Source: Ureibacillus yapensis
Lineage (GTDB): Bacteria > Bacillota > Bacilli > Bacillales_A > Planococcaceae
Direction of reading: 5' to 3'
DNA length: 64,000 nucleotides
Assembly (NCBI RefSeq): GCF_003515775.1
Contig: NZ_QWEI01000001.1
Location: forward strand, 39,840 to 103,839
The notes beneath the pieces were generated by a model, which did not search any database, was not told the DNA's origin, and saw nothing but the letters and a program-made list of their open reading frames with translations. The translations under genes were made by a program, and so were the position numbers. Shown in pieces: positions 55,406-64,000 of the stretch. Numbering within the stretch: position 1 is the first letter of the stretch; the number at the start of each line of letters is the position of its first letter.

Positions 55406-55707
55406 AAAAAAACTCCTTTACTTTCATTTAACCCACTTCACGAACAATTATTAAAAATATAAATAAATAATTCGTGTTTTGAACATAAAATTAACTTTTT
55501 TTAAAGAAATTAGGGTTATTTTTTACTAATTTACGAATAAAACGATTATATATCATCTTTGAAAATAAATAAAGGGTAATTATTATATTTTAATAATATT
55601 TTTCCCCCTAGCATCAAGGAGATTAGAAATTCTAACTAGATTTCTTAAGTTTTCTAGAATAACATCCTGGAAAGATTTATCTATGTCCTACCTTTCTCAT
55701 CCATAAT
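55406..55707. other. Upstream region of the OFA transporter
   Basis: Very AT-rich. A TATAAT box lies at about 55548 on the minus strand with only a weak -35 (TTTATT) at 17 bases. No coding frame is supported. Confidence 0.35.
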
Positions 55708-55742
55708 AAAAAAGCAGCCTAATCAAATGGATTAGACTGCTT
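55708..55742 (-). terminator. Terminator after the acyl-CoA ligase
   Basis: Minus strand AAGCAGTCTAATC pairs with GATTAGGCTGCTT around CATTT, then TTTTATTATGG. It is about 190 bases past the stop. Confidence 0.8.
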
Positions 55743-55932
55743 CTAGGCAGAAAACTCTTTGGGATATATAAATTGGTGTCTATCAATGCAGCGCAGAACG
55801 CGTTCTTCTGTACGACTCTGAAATAAACTGACCGAAAAACACTCTAAATGTTGATAGTGTTTTAGGCAGTATATCAATCGCAGTGTATCTTAATAATAAT
55901 TGAAACTAAATACCAATGCGCCACTTTCCTTC

Positions 55933-57504
55933 CTAATTTATCATCTTGTTCATGCTTTCCCAAAATTCTTTTCGTAAATGTGCCTTTTGGATTTTGCCTG
56001 AACCTGTTTTAGGAAGTTCTTTTACAAAGTTGACAGATGTTGGGGATTTATAGTGTGCGAGCCGCTCTCTTGCAAAAGCAATGATTTCCTCTTCCGTTAC
56101 CTTTTCTGTTTCGCGGACAACCACAACCGCATGCGGAGTCTCTCCCCATTTTTCGTGAGGGATAGCGATCACGGCCGCTTCAATTACCGCTGGATGTTCG
56201 TACAGGATATTTTCAACCTCAATGGACGAGATATTTTCACCGCCGCTGATAATAACATCTTTTTTCCTGTCGACAATTTCAATATTTCCGTTATGGTCGA
56301 CGACTCCCATATCTCCGGTATGAAACCAGCCATTCTTGATGACTTCTTTTGTCGCCTTTTCATTTTTCCAATAGCCTTCCATCACACCGTTGCTCCGGAT
56401 GACAAGTTCTCCGATTTCCTGACCGTTAGCCGCCACTTCTTCACCATTTTCATTGACTACTTTCACTTCGGTTAAGCTCATTTGATAGCCCGCCTTTGAT
56501 TTCATCCGGTATTTTGCTTCTTTAGGCTTATCCAAATGTTGGGCGCGGATAATGGATGCTAAGGTCAACGGGGACGTTTCTGTCATTCCATACACCTGTA
56601 TGAATTCCCAGCCCATTTCTTCCTCCACTTTAGCAATAAATGTAATAGGTGGCGCAGAGCCGCCAATGACAACTCTTACATTTTGATTTATATTCGGTTT
56701 ATTCTCATCATAATACTGCAGCAGTGAATTCAGTACGGTAGGGGCCATGTGCATAACAGTTACGCCATGTTTTTGCAGCTTCTCGAAAATAATATTGGGA
56801 CGGGTTTTTCTTAACATAACCTGGGTAGCACCGTTGCTTGTATAATAAAATATCGAGCCCCAACCATTAACGTGAAACATGGGCAAAACATGAAGCAACA
56901 CATCCTGATCACTTACACGTAAATGATGCATCACTTGAAGGGCTTGCAGGTAATTGTTTCGGTGAGTGAGCATTACGCCCTTTGGATCTCCTGTCGTACC
57001 GCTAGTGTAAAGCAGGCTCGCAATATCCTTTTCGTCCATTTCTGCTCGGTCAAACGGCTTTACCGGAAACTGGGTCAGCCACTCATCGTAGTCAAGATCG
57101 TTTTCTTCGAGTTGAATCTTGCTGCCCCCGTGAATGATGATCTTTTCAACATTTAACTGATTTCGAACCGGGCCGATCAGACTGTATAATTCCCAGTCTA
57201 CAAATAACACCTTGGTTTCACTATGGTTTAAAATAAACAAGTAATCATTTGGTTTTAACCGAATGTTAAGTGGGACGGTAATTGCTCCCAATTGAAATAC
57301 ACCGTAAAACCCTTCAAGCAATTCCAATGTATTCGGTGCCAAGAAAGCAACCCGGTCACCTTTTTCGACTCCCAGTTCTTTCAACCCATGGGAAAGCCTG
57401 TTTACTCTTTCATTCAGTTCGAAATAAGTTAAAACCCTTTCATCATCAATGACTGCCGTCTTGTCGCCATATAGCTTAACGGCTCGATCTAAAAAATCTG
57501 TCAA
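55933..57504 (-). CDS. Fatty acid/short-chain acyl-CoA ligase (class I AMP-forming)
   Basis: The 523-residue enzyme activates a carboxylic acid with ATP and CoA. The AMP motif is LLYTSGTTGDPKGVMLTH. The adenine motif is QVYGMTETSP, the hinge aspartate is in GWFHTGDMG, and the catalytic lysine is in PKTGSGKIQKAHLRKEF. The chain length of the acid is not apparent. TTG 57504 lacks a ribosome site. GGAGGGG instead lies seven bases before an in-frame CTG at 57522, which would add six residues (xFVQLL) and may be the true start. It is divergent from an acetate-type symporter. Confidence 0.9.
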   Translation of the reverse strand: MTDFLDRAVKLYGDKTAVIDDERVLTYFELNERVNRLSHGLKELGVEKGDRVAFLAPNTLELLEGFYGVFQLGAITVPLNIRLKPNDYLFILNHSETKVLFVDWELYSLIGPVRNQLNVEKIIIHGGSKIQLEENDLDYDEWLTQFPVKPFDRAEMDEKDIASLLYTSGTTGDPKGVMLTHRNNYLQALQVMHHLRVSDQDVLLHVLPMFHVNGWGSIFYYTSNGATQVMLRKTRPNIIFEKLQKHGVTVMHMAPTVLNSLLQYYDENKPNINQNVRVVIGGSAPPITFIAKVEEEMGWEFIQVYGMTETSPLTLASIIRAQHLDKPKEAKYRMKSKAGYQMSLTEVKVVNENGEEVAANGQEIGELVIRSNGVMEGYWKNEKATKEVIKNGWFHTGDMGVVDHNGNIEIVDRKKDVIISGGENISSIEVENILYEHPAVIEAAVIAIPHEKWGETPHAVVVVRETEKVTEEEIIAFARERLAHYKSPTSVNFVKELPKTGSGKIQKAHLRKEFWESMNKMIN

Positions 57505-57744
57505 TAGTAACTGTACGAACAGGTTAACCCCTCCAATAAAAATTAATAGTAGGAAATATCATATCGCATTCTATTATTTAAATATTTAAAATATTCAATT
57601 CCCATCATAGGTATTATGCCTTCGCCAACAATTTTCCAGCTTTGTATCGATAAACAGGCACCCACGTCCTTCCATTATCCTTTATTTCATTCGGAATGCT
57701 CTAGTTTGTAAGTCTCTAATCGGGCTGCTTGTACTTCTATTAAA

Positions 57745-57766
57745 GAAGAATAAAAGTTTATTCTTC
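57745..57766. promoter_or_regulatory. Perfect palindrome, possible operator
   Basis: GAAGAATAAA-AG-TTTATTCTTC, with ten-base perfect arms and no T-run on either side. It lies in the 454-base divergent gap between the acyl-CoA ligase and the DUF485-symporter operon. This form suits a TetR/FadR-type repressor site. The rest of the gap shows no gene. Confidence 0.5.
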
Positions 57767-57958
57767 GGTTTGTCTATATCCACTGTGGGTTTTGAAACAA
57801 ACTTTTTATCTATGCAAGGAAATAAAGGGAAGGATTGAATATGCATGTCCCGCAAAATGAATTATTTGAATATTCATAAAATTGTCATATTCAAGAACGC
57901 TAGGATGTATCTTAAGATATAAATCCAATCAATAAAATAGAAAGGAAGATGACTCGAC

Positions 57959-58300
57959 ATGAAAGAAAAAGAATTTGATATGACAGATGAGCCGCGTGAA
58001 ACAATTGACGCCAAAAAACTGCCAAAGTTGGATGGGGAAACAAGGTTTATCATTAGGTCGGAATTCAGAACAGGTTTAACATTGACCATTATTTATTTTC
58101 TTTTTGTATTTTCGGTCCCGGCGATGAACTGGTTTAAACCGGATTGGGCATTTGCCAAAGTATTTGGTGGAATTTCCACAAGCTGGTTTTTAACATCGAT
58201 CGTTGCAATGGTTATGGCCTTTATTATCGCTTATGTGCATACAAAGCTCTACGAAAGATGGGAAAAGAAAGTTCAAACAATCACTTCCAGCCGAAAATAA
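57959..58300 (+). CDS. DUF485 membrane protein
   Basis: The 113-residue product has two membrane helices (about 43-62 and 75-98) of the DUF485/YjcH family. These genes typically precede ActP-like solute symporters, as here with 15 bases between. It probably aids the symporter as a small subunit or chaperone. AAAGGAAG lies ten bases before ATG 57959. Confidence 0.88.
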   Translation: MKEKEFDMTDEPRETIDAKKLPKLDGETRFIIRSEFRTGLTLTIIYFLFVFSVPAMNWFKPDWAFAKVFGGISTSWFLTSIVAMVMAFIIAYVHTKLYERWEKKVQTITSSRK

Positions 58301-58315
58301 AGAGAAGGAGGTTAT

Positions 58316-59872
58316 ATGATGCAGGTATTGCTTGACCCAAAATATCTTTTTACCATTATTCTGCTAGGAACCATTGTCTATATTACCTATTTGTCAAAAA
58401 GGAATGAAAATTCAAGCGACTTTTTCGTTGGAGGCCGTGTATTCGGATGGTTTACAAACGGTTCAGCGATTGCCGGAGACTATTTGAGTGCTGCGACATT
58501 TCTAGGGTTGGCCGGTCTCACCTTTTCTATTGGCTATGACGGGGCCTTTTACACATTTAGCTTTTCAATCGGGTTAACACTATTGGCACTATTTGTTGCC
58601 GGGCCATTGCGCCGTTTGGGAGCGTATACTGTAGCCGATTTTGTCGCGTATCGTTTTCACAGCAAAAGAGCCAGGATTATCGCAGTAATCGTTGTGTTGG
58701 CTATTTCAGGTTTTTATGCAGCACCGCAGCTGCTTGGGGCAGCATCCATTTTAAGCATGTTTTTCGGGACTTCCTATGAATTTGGAATTATATTTACAAG
58801 TATTGTAATGATTTTCTACGTCGGGGTCGGCGGAATGAAAGGAACGACATTAAATCAGGCCTTGGAGCTTTGGATCCGATTGGGCGCTTTTATCATTATG
58901 GTCGCAGCCGCTATCTATGGCGGTTTCCATTATGATAAGATTTTGGCAACCATCAGTGAGTTCAGCGGAACAATTATAAACACAGGGGCCTTTACAGAAG
59001 ACGGAAAAGATCTTGTTTTTAACGGGGAAACTTGGTACAAATCCGGGTCATTTAATCCAAACTTTTGGCACAGCATTTCCATGGTGATCGGGCTCGCACT
59101 GGGAACAATCGGGTTGCCCCATATTTTATTGCGTTTTTACACAAATCCAAATGCCAAAGCCGCACGTAAGTCTGCAGTTATGTCAATTGGCATCGCCAGT
59201 TTATTTTTTGGGCTTGCCGTGTACCTCGGTGTTGTTGGCCGGGCAATCTTTTTGGAAGGGAATGCAAGTCCGGAGGTTATGAAGAACTTGGTTACCGGCG
59301 GCGATAACATGGTAGTTCCGTCCATTGCAACAGCGCTTGGAGGTCAATGGCTTCTAGGATTGGTTATTGCGGGCGCATTTGCGGCAATTTTCTCAAACTT
59401 GTCAGGACTGTTTATTGCCAGCTCGGGAGCCATTGCCCATGACTTGTATGCAAAGTTTTCAAAGAAAGAGTTAACTGAAAAACAACGTGTTCGTGCCGCA
59501 AAATGGGCAATTATATTACTCGGAGTGTTTTACGCAGTCCTTGGTTTACTTGTTAAAGGTGCGTCTATCGGCCACCTTGTTGCCCTAGCTTTTACCGTCG
59601 GGGCAAGCACATTTGCACCCATTTTTATACTTGGCATATGGTGGCGTGGCATCACTGAAAAAGGAGCTATCGCTGGCCTGGTTATGGGGCTTTTGTCTTC
59701 CCTTTTCATGATCTTTTTCTCATCCGTTCTGCCGGAAGCATTGCAATTTAGAGTCCCTGGCATCATTACTGTCCCTATCGGCTTCTTAGCCGTTTATATC
59801 GTATCAAAACTGGATGGAAAAGTGCCGGCAGACGTGAACTCGTTCATGCGGAAGGTTCATGCGAAAGAATAA
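58316..59872 (+). CDS. Sodium:solute symporter, ActP (cation/acetate) type
   Basis: The 518-residue protein has about 13 membrane helices. SSF motifs include RNENSSDFFVGGRVFGWFTN, SAIAGDYLSAATFLGLAG, GAYTVADFVAYRF and GLPHILLRFYTNPNAKAARK, all close to the acetate permease ActP. A second in-frame ATG at 58319 is better spaced from AAGGAGG and may be used. Together with DUF485 it should import acetate or a related short-chain acid, which fits the divergent acyl-CoA ligase. Confidence 0.92.
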   Translation: MMQVLLDPKYLFTIILLGTIVYITYLSKRNENSSDFFVGGRVFGWFTNGSAIAGDYLSAATFLGLAGLTFSIGYDGAFYTFSFSIGLTLLALFVAGPLRRLGAYTVADFVAYRFHSKRARIIAVIVVLAISGFYAAPQLLGAASILSMFFGTSYEFGIIFTSIVMIFYVGVGGMKGTTLNQALELWIRLGAFIIMVAAAIYGGFHYDKILATISEFSGTIINTGAFTEDGKDLVFNGETWYKSGSFNPNFWHSISMVIGLALGTIGLPHILLRFYTNPNAKAARKSAVMSIGIASLFFGLAVYLGVVGRAIFLEGNASPEVMKNLVTGGDNMVVPSIATALGGQWLLGLVIAGAFAAIFSNLSGLFIASSGAIAHDLYAKFSKKELTEKQRVRAAKWAIILLGVFYAVLGLLVKGASIGHLVALAFTVGASTFAPIFILGIWWRGITEKGAIAGLVMGLLSSLFMIFFSSVLPEALQFRVPGIITVPIGFLAVYIVSKLDGKVPADVNSFMRKVHAKE

Positions 59873-59933
59873 GCCGCGCAGTATGTTTGGTCTATTACTG
59901 ACCAAACTAAATTAGTAGAACATTTAAAAAGGC

Positions 59934-59972
59934 TGGAGCGATGATTCCGCAAAGGAAATCGCTCCTTTTTTC
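59934..59972 (+). terminator. Terminator after the acetate-type symporter
   Basis: GGAGCGATGATTCC pairs with GGAAATCGCTCC around GCAAA, then TTTTTTC. A separate inverted repeat GTTTGGTC / GACCAAAC lies just before it at 59885-59907. Confidence 0.9.
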
Positions 59973-60084
59973 TATATCATTCCCCCACTGCTTACTATTG
60001 CGCAAATCATCGAAGCCGCAAAGGAATTGTAAACAATATAGCCATTCGTATTATTAGGGCAGCCAGAGATCTTTAAATAGTATT

Positions 60085-60594
60085 CTATTTAGATAATGCG
60101 ATATTTATATGGGCTAAGTGGTGCTCTTCATGCCAAGCCAATTTTGCAACTTTTGTTGCGACTTTTATTTTGCCATTCACCTGGTGAACAAAAGCTCGAT
60201 CTAATTGTTCTTCCGTTAAGCTATGGCCTAAAGCTACGATTCGCTCATTAATACCTTCCAGCATTTTTATGGAACATTCTACAGGAAGTTTTGTATCCGG
60301 TTGAATTGCCCACTTTTCTTCATCAAAAGCTGGAACTGTTGGCTCCTCATCCGTTAAAGCAAGCTTCAGACGCTGATACATGTTCAACTGGGAGTCCGCA
60401 ATATGATGAACAAGTTGACGAACTGTCCAGCTGCCTTCACGATAAGTTTTACTTAATTCCTCGTCATTTAATGAAGCGACTGTTTCCCGTAAACGAATCG
60501 TATAGTTTTCAATTTGCTTTAGCCATTCTTGAATATCTTCCATTGTTACTTTTTCAGAAACCTCAAGTTTGCCAATTGGGTATCTTACATCCAT
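60085..60594 (-). CDS. DinB/YfiT-type metal-dependent protein (bacillithiol transferase-like)
   Basis: The 169-residue product is a four-helix DinB_2-type protein related to B. subtilis YfiT (BstA family). Metal-binding histidines are visible in VRQLVHHIADSQ and WHEEHHLAHI. The start ATG 60594 lies seven bases after AAAAGGGG. Family members transfer bacillithiol to electrophiles or act as metal hydrolases; the actual reaction here is not known. Confidence 0.88.
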   Translation of the reverse strand: MDVRYPIGKLEVSEKVTMEDIQEWLKQIENYTIRLRETVASLNDEELSKTYREGSWTVRQLVHHIADSQLNMYQRLKLALTDEEPTVPAFDEEKWAIQPDTKLPVECSIKMLEGINERIVALGHSLTEEQLDRAFVHQVNGKIKVATKVAKLAWHEEHHLAHINIALSK

Positions 60595-60858
60595 TTTCAA
60601 TCCCCTTTTCCCTATTATTTATTTCATTATATAAGACTATTCAAAAAATGGTAATGATTAGAGGAACAATTGACAGACAGGACAGTTTACGAGAACCTTT
60701 AAATAGTTTGCCAATTGGCGCAGAATTATTAATAAGTACGACTTTAAAGCCTCTAGACATCCCTTGTATGAAGTATATGAATGCTATTAAGGATATATTT
60801 TGGCACATTCAAATATACCCTTTTCATGAAGAAAAACGCTCTTTCAGAGATCTATTTT

Positions 60859-61569
60859 TTATTCTTTATCAATTGGTGAATGGATATGATTCTCATATGT
60901 ATCAATATACATATTTCCATTAGCGGACAGAACTGCATATAATACATTCTGTTGAACTAAGCTACGTTTATTTAATTCCGATTGCAACCATGATTCTGTT
61001 AGGTTGTTCTGTTCTAGATTTTCCTTTATTACTTCTCCATCCATAATTAGTTCAATGGGTAGTTTTGATTCGGGAGTGATCGGGATCACTAAATCTTGTT
61101 TAGTTACATTTCTGAATTGAGGCTTTCTTAAAACGGTTAATGTCCCATTTGTCTCTAATATCGCAAACAATACCTCTTCGATATTAAAGACGTCCTTTTC
61201 CCTTAATTGTTGATTTAAATAATCTATCGTATAGCGCATCTTTTTCATATTTTTCTCCATTATTTTTCCATTTTCAATAACAATGGTCGGGTCACCTGCA
61301 AAAAACTTTCTGGCTTTTCTGCTTTTTAATGAAATTAGAGCCATCGTAAAAATTATAATGACATAAATAACAAATGCTAGCATAGCATGATACGCTTTTA
61401 CAGATGTATTGAAGGCTACGTTCGCAGCTATGGCGCCTAATGAAATGGATGCAACGAAATCAAATATCGTCATACTGGAGATTGTTTGTTTACCCAGTAT
61501 TCGTGTGCCTATTAGCAACAGTCCAAAAGAAGCTATTGATCGCAAAATAACCTCAAAATATTCAGTCAT
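60859..61569 (-). CDS. DUF421 (YetF/YcaP-like) membrane protein
   Basis: The 236-residue product has three N-terminal membrane helices: IASFGLLLIGTRILGKQTIS, then FDFVASISLGAIAANVA, and a third near residues 62-80. Two soluble DUF421 subdomains follow, with AGDPTIVIENGKI and LNQQLREKDVFNIEEVLFAI. Some paralogues in Bacillales are spore-membrane proteins that affect germination. That role here is possible but not shown. ATG 61569. Confidence 0.88.
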   Translation of the reverse strand: MTEYFEVILRSIASFGLLLIGTRILGKQTISSMTIFDFVASISLGAIAANVAFNTSVKAYHAMLAFVIYVIIIFTMALISLKSRKARKFFAGDPTIVIENGKIMEKNMKKMRYTIDYLNQQLREKDVFNIEEVLFAILETNGTLTVLRKPQFRNVTKQDLVIPITPESKLPIELIMDGEVIKENLEQNNLTESWLQSELNKRSLVQQNVLYAVLSANGNMYIDTYENHIHSPIDKE

Positions 61570-61622
61570 TTCAACACCTCATTTAACTTTTATCACTTTT
61601 AGACTTTACCATTTCTTACTTT

Positions 61623-61745
61623 CTAATGCGTTAGAGAATGTAGCAATTGTTCAATGCTTGTAAGTCGCATTAGTATCATGACACCAATAAACGCAATCAC
61701 AATTAAACAAATTACTATAATTAAATTAAAAAGTTTATCATTCAA
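61623..61745 (-). CDS. 40-residue single-span membrane peptide
   Basis: TTG 61745 lies nine bases after AAGGGG and opens MNDKLFNLIIVICLIVIAFI, continuing GVMILMRLTS and ending LLHSLTH. It has one membrane helix (about residues 6-27) with a short amphipathic tail. It ends 53 bases before the DUF421 gene on the same strand, so the two may be cotranscribed. The family is not recognised. Confidence 0.5.
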   Translation of the reverse strand: MNDKLFNLIIVICLIVIAFIGVMILMRLTSIEQLLHSLTH

Positions 61746-61912
61746 TAATAAAATCCCCTTATATTTTACTGAGTCATTTTTAAGAATATTTTTAATATAA
61801 TCACAGCTGAAATTTCAACATAAATATCCATATTTCTTTACCTTAAATAAAAAATAGACGCTGTGCCTTGTTAAAGGATAGCGCCTGATTGCTGAAAAAT
61901 GAGTATACAATC

Positions 61913-61942
61913 GAAGAAAACCCCATTTGCATAAAAACGGGG
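61913..61942 (-). terminator. Probable terminator after the alpha/beta hydrolase
   Basis: Minus strand CCCCGTTT pairs with AAATGGGG (one G-U) around TTATGC, then TTTTCTTC. Confidence 0.65.
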
Positions 61943-61979
61943 CTGAAACATTTTGTAGCTACCAAGCTGAAAAGGTCGA

Positions 61980-62762
61980 TCAACCGATCCATTGCATTAA
62001 TAACTGGTTAAACTTGTCGCGTTCTTCCCAGAAACAGCCATGACCGCTGTAATGAAACGGAACAAGTTGTGAATTTCTTATTTTTTGTTTAAGTTCCTGT
62101 GCTTGTGCATAGGGAATAACTTTGTCGTGAATACCGTGAACAATCAAGGTAGGGACATGTATCTTGGGCAAATCTGCATAAAGCTCTTCATCTCTTAAAG
62201 TAAGGATAATTGCTGCCGTTGACCAACCTGCCGCTTGCAACCCCAATTGTAAAAACCACTCAGCGAATGAGCTAGTTATATATTGAAAGAAAAAGGTGTC
62301 TGTGACTTCCCGCATCATCTTGGGACGGTCATTTAATGCTTGCTCAAGCAAGCGATCCGCCGTTTCCTCAGTAAACCCTATAGGAGCTGCAGCATCTACA
62401 AGGACAAGGCTGGATACTCCGTAGCCATTATAACGGGATATATACCGTATCGCGATCGCTCCACCTGTAGAGTGGCCTACAAGTGTAATGCTATCCAATT
62501 GAAGTACATCAATTACTGTACGTATATCGTCTGCCAAGCGGTTAAAATCGTATCCACTAATAGGTTTATCTGACTTTCCGAATCCTCTCCAGTCAATTCC
62601 GATACAGCGGTATCCCATTGCGGGAAGAATATTAAATTGATACTCAAACTGTTTATGGCTTAACGGCCAACCATGCAAAAATACGATTGTCTTGCTGCCA
62701 TTGGGATTTAGATCTTCAACATATAATTTTACTCCTGATTCTACAGGAACATAGTATCCCAC
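61980..62762 (-). CDS. Alpha/beta hydrolase (haloperoxidase/esterase-like)
   Basis: The 260-residue product has a cytoplasmic alpha/beta-hydrolase fold. The oxyanion is in FLHGWPLSHKQFEYQ, DWRGFGKSDKP follows, the nucleophile serine is in VGHSTGGAIAIR, the acid is in VHGIHDKVIP and the histidine in HYSGHGCFWE. GTG 62762 lies six bases after GGGGGGA and replaces a TTG at 62777 that overlaps that ribosome site. Substrate unknown. Confidence 0.85.
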   Translation of the reverse strand: MGYYVPVESGVKLYVEDLNPNGSKTIVFLHGWPLSHKQFEYQFNILPAMGYRCIGIDWRGFGKSDKPISGYDFNRLADDIRTVIDVLQLDSITLVGHSTGGAIAIRYISRYNGYGVSSLVLVDAAAPIGFTEETADRLLEQALNDRPKMMREVTDTFFFQYITSSFAEWFLQLGLQAAGWSTAAIILTLRDEELYADLPKIHVPTLIVHGIHDKVIPYAQAQELKQKIRNSQLVPFHYSGHGCFWEERDKFNQLLMQWIG

Positions 62763-62988
62763 ACCGATTCCCCCCAAAAAATAGCTCTTTCAACAAGTTA
62801 TTCATGTAGGGAAACATAGGTGAATACCCATTGCTTGTTCGCATGCCTGGTCAGTTGGGAAGGAAGGTGCTAAACATTTAATTACAATATGACTTCAAGA
62901 GTTGCCTAAAAGACTATTTAATATCGGATATAAACTCGTTAAATTGCACACATTATGGTTGATAAGACAAAGTAAAGGTGGCAAAAAG

Positions 62989-63717
62989 ATGCTTTTTGGT
63001 CCAAGCAATATCTCTTCAAAATTCAGCTTATTTTCAGAAAGTCATTTAACGATATTGATACTATTCATTCTCATTATAGGGTCAATTTTCCATTATCGCT
63101 TTAAATTAAGGGAGGACAAATGGAGAAAAGCTGAAATCGGAGTAGCCGTTTCTTTGATTTTATTTGAATTGATCTATCACCTTTGGATGATTGAAAATGG
63201 AACTTGGAAAATAGGAAGATCCCTGCCGCTGGAGTTGTGCAATATCGGTCTCATACTTTGTGTACTGTTATTGCTGACAGGGAAAAAAATATTCTTTGAA
63301 ATGCTATTTTTTATTGCTCTATTCGGTGCTACTCAAGCGATCTTAACACCTGCATTAACTTACAATTTCCCACACTTTCGATTTTTCCATTTTTTCTACA
63401 CACATATGATGGTTGTATGGGTGGTGTTATTTTTCATGTGGGTTAAAGGATATTATCCAACTTTCATGTCCGTCATAAAGGTAATTGTGTTCCTCAATTT
63501 ACTTTTGCCAGTAATTTTATATGTGAACAATCGCAATAACGGGAACTATTGGTTTTTACGCCACAAACCTGATAGTCCCAGTCTTTTTGATTTGTTGGGA
63601 CCTTATCCTTGGTATATTTTTACGTTGGAAGGATTATTGTTATTGCTTAGCTTTGGAGTTTGGCTAATATTTAGACGGGGAGAGCCAGTTAGGGACCGTC
63701 CGCCTGTTAGCGATTGA
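62989..63717 (+). CDS. ywaF: YwaF-like membrane protein (TIGR02206 family)
   Basis: The 242-residue product has about six to seven membrane helices with WMIENGTWKIGRSLPLELCN and THMMVVWVVLFFMWVKGYYP, typical of the TIGR02206/YwaF family. ATG 62989 lies seven bases after AAAGGTGG; codons further upstream in frame have no ribosome site. The function of the family is unknown. Confidence 0.85.
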   Translation: MLFGPSNISSKFSLFSESHLTILILFILIIGSIFHYRFKLREDKWRKAEIGVAVSLILFELIYHLWMIENGTWKIGRSLPLELCNIGLILCVLLLLTGKKIFFEMLFFIALFGATQAILTPALTYNFPHFRFFHFFYTHMMVVWVVLFFMWVKGYYPTFMSVIKVIVFLNLLLPVILYVNNRNNGNYWFLRHKPDSPSLFDLLGPYPWYIFTLEGLLLLLSFGVWLIFRRGEPVRDRPPVSD

Positions 63718-63830
63718 TTAAGAGTAGTTTAATAAAAATTTTCCTTCGTATCCTTCTCACCGATTTCCATTACATCCCTAAAAAATCCTTATTATGCCAA
63801 AATTAATAATCACGTAAAAAAGGACATAAG

Positions 63831-63858
63831 ATATTTTATAATTAATCTGTCATGTCCC
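63831..63858 (+). terminator. Weak hairpin after ywaF
   Basis: AGGACAT and ATGTCCC can pair across a long AT-rich loop, followed by TTCTT. A modest terminator candidate. Confidence 0.35.
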
Positions 63859-63881
63859 TTCTTGCATGAAAATTTAAACGC

Positions 63882-63914
63882 AAAAAAAAAAGACCCTACA
63901 TTGTAGAGTCTTTA
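63882..63914 (-). terminator. Terminator of the cold-shock gene
   Basis: Minus strand AAAGAC-CTACA pairs with TGTAG-GTCTTT around a short loop, followed by seven or more T. Confidence 0.85.
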
Positions 63915-63924
63915 ATAGCTATTG

Positions 63925-64000
63925 TTAAGCTTTTTGAACGTTTGTAGCTTGTGGTCCACGTTGTCCTTGTTCAATGTCAAATGTTACACTTTGACCTTCG
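63925..64000 (-). CDS. Cold-shock protein, C-terminal end, cut by window edge
   Basis: The last 24 codons read EGQSVTFDIEQGQRGPQATN and VQKA, then stop. This is the conserved C-terminus of CspA/CspB-type single-strand nucleic-acid-binding proteins. The start and RNP motifs lie outside the window, so which csp paralogue it is cannot be told. Confidence 0.92.
   Translation of the reverse strand, partial: EGQSVTFDIEQGQRGPQATNVQKA

Noticed and set aside
60648..60923. Plus-strand frame starting MVMIRGTIDRQDSLREPLNS between yfiT and the DUF421 gene
   Set aside because: The first 50 codons look protein-like, but there is no ribosome site, the 3-prime half runs antisense into the DUF421 gene, and I recognise no family. 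It may be a relic; not strong enough to list as a gene.

Overview
The window reads as a chromosomal segment of a low-GC, endospore-forming Gram-positive (Bacillales). It is most like the Planococcaceae (Lysinibacillus/Solibacillus/Ureibacillus group). The basis is the gene order, which follows the Bacillus subtilis qcr-aro-men-hbs-spoIVA-der-cmk-ypeB-sleB block, together with spoIVA, sleB/ypeB, many TTG/GTG starts with strong Shine-Dalgarno (SD) sites, and small dispersed GC-rich repeats. The taxonomic call is inference; no rRNA is present.

Left 32 kb, nearly all on the minus strand, is a conserved core. In transcription order (right to left) it holds prsW; sleB-ypeB (spore cortex germination); ypfA (PilZ); cmk; ypfD (S1 domains); der; gpsA; yphE/yphF-like genes; spoIVA; hup (HU); folE-mtrB (TRAP); hepS-menG-hepT (menaquinone side chain); ndk; cheR; aroC-aroB-aroH-hisC-tyrA-aroA; ypiA-ypiB; ypiF; qcrA-qcrB-qcrC; ypjA; yugP; and the N-terminus of a membrane-anchored PQQ-dependent dehydrogenase cut by the left edge. 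The trp genes that B. subtilis carries between aroH and hisC are absent. Several gaps between operons hold small repeats, including a nested 35-base module found at three different sites inside one repeat family.

The 32-44 kb stretch is more variable. It has an asparaginase, a secreted M28 aminopeptidase, a broken helix-turn-helix gene, a secreted protein with copper-amine-oxidase-N-like domains, a RidA plus threonine-synthase-like pair, a yndG-yndH-yndJ operon, and nupC behind a guanine-type purine riboswitch.

The 44.4-52.5 kb stretch is the most interesting block. Five minus-strand genes form an operon: a DAACS transporter, two fold-III PLP enzymes of the D-serine dehydratase/D-threonine aldolase family, an L-threonine aldolase and a second threonine-synthase-like enzyme. 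A textbook sigma-54 promoter precedes the operon. A divergent PrpR-N/PAS/AAA+/Fis activator lies upstream, with a perfect palindrome between them. The operon also holds a truncated ridA. I read it as a sigma-54-controlled system for taking up and breaking down beta-hydroxy amino acids, probably including D-enantiomers.

The right end (53-64 kb) has alpha/beta hydrolases, an OFA-family MFS transporter, an acyl-CoA ligase divergent from a DUF485-ActP acetate-type symporter pair, a DinB/YfiT protein, a DUF421 protein with a 40-residue membrane peptide upstream, YwaF, and the C-terminal end of a cold-shock protein cut by the right edge.

Two genes (spoIVA and prsW) appear to start at AUA, each with a well-placed SD, and the acyl-CoA ligase may start at CUG. 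No rRNA, tRNA, CRISPR array or intact insertion sequence was seen.
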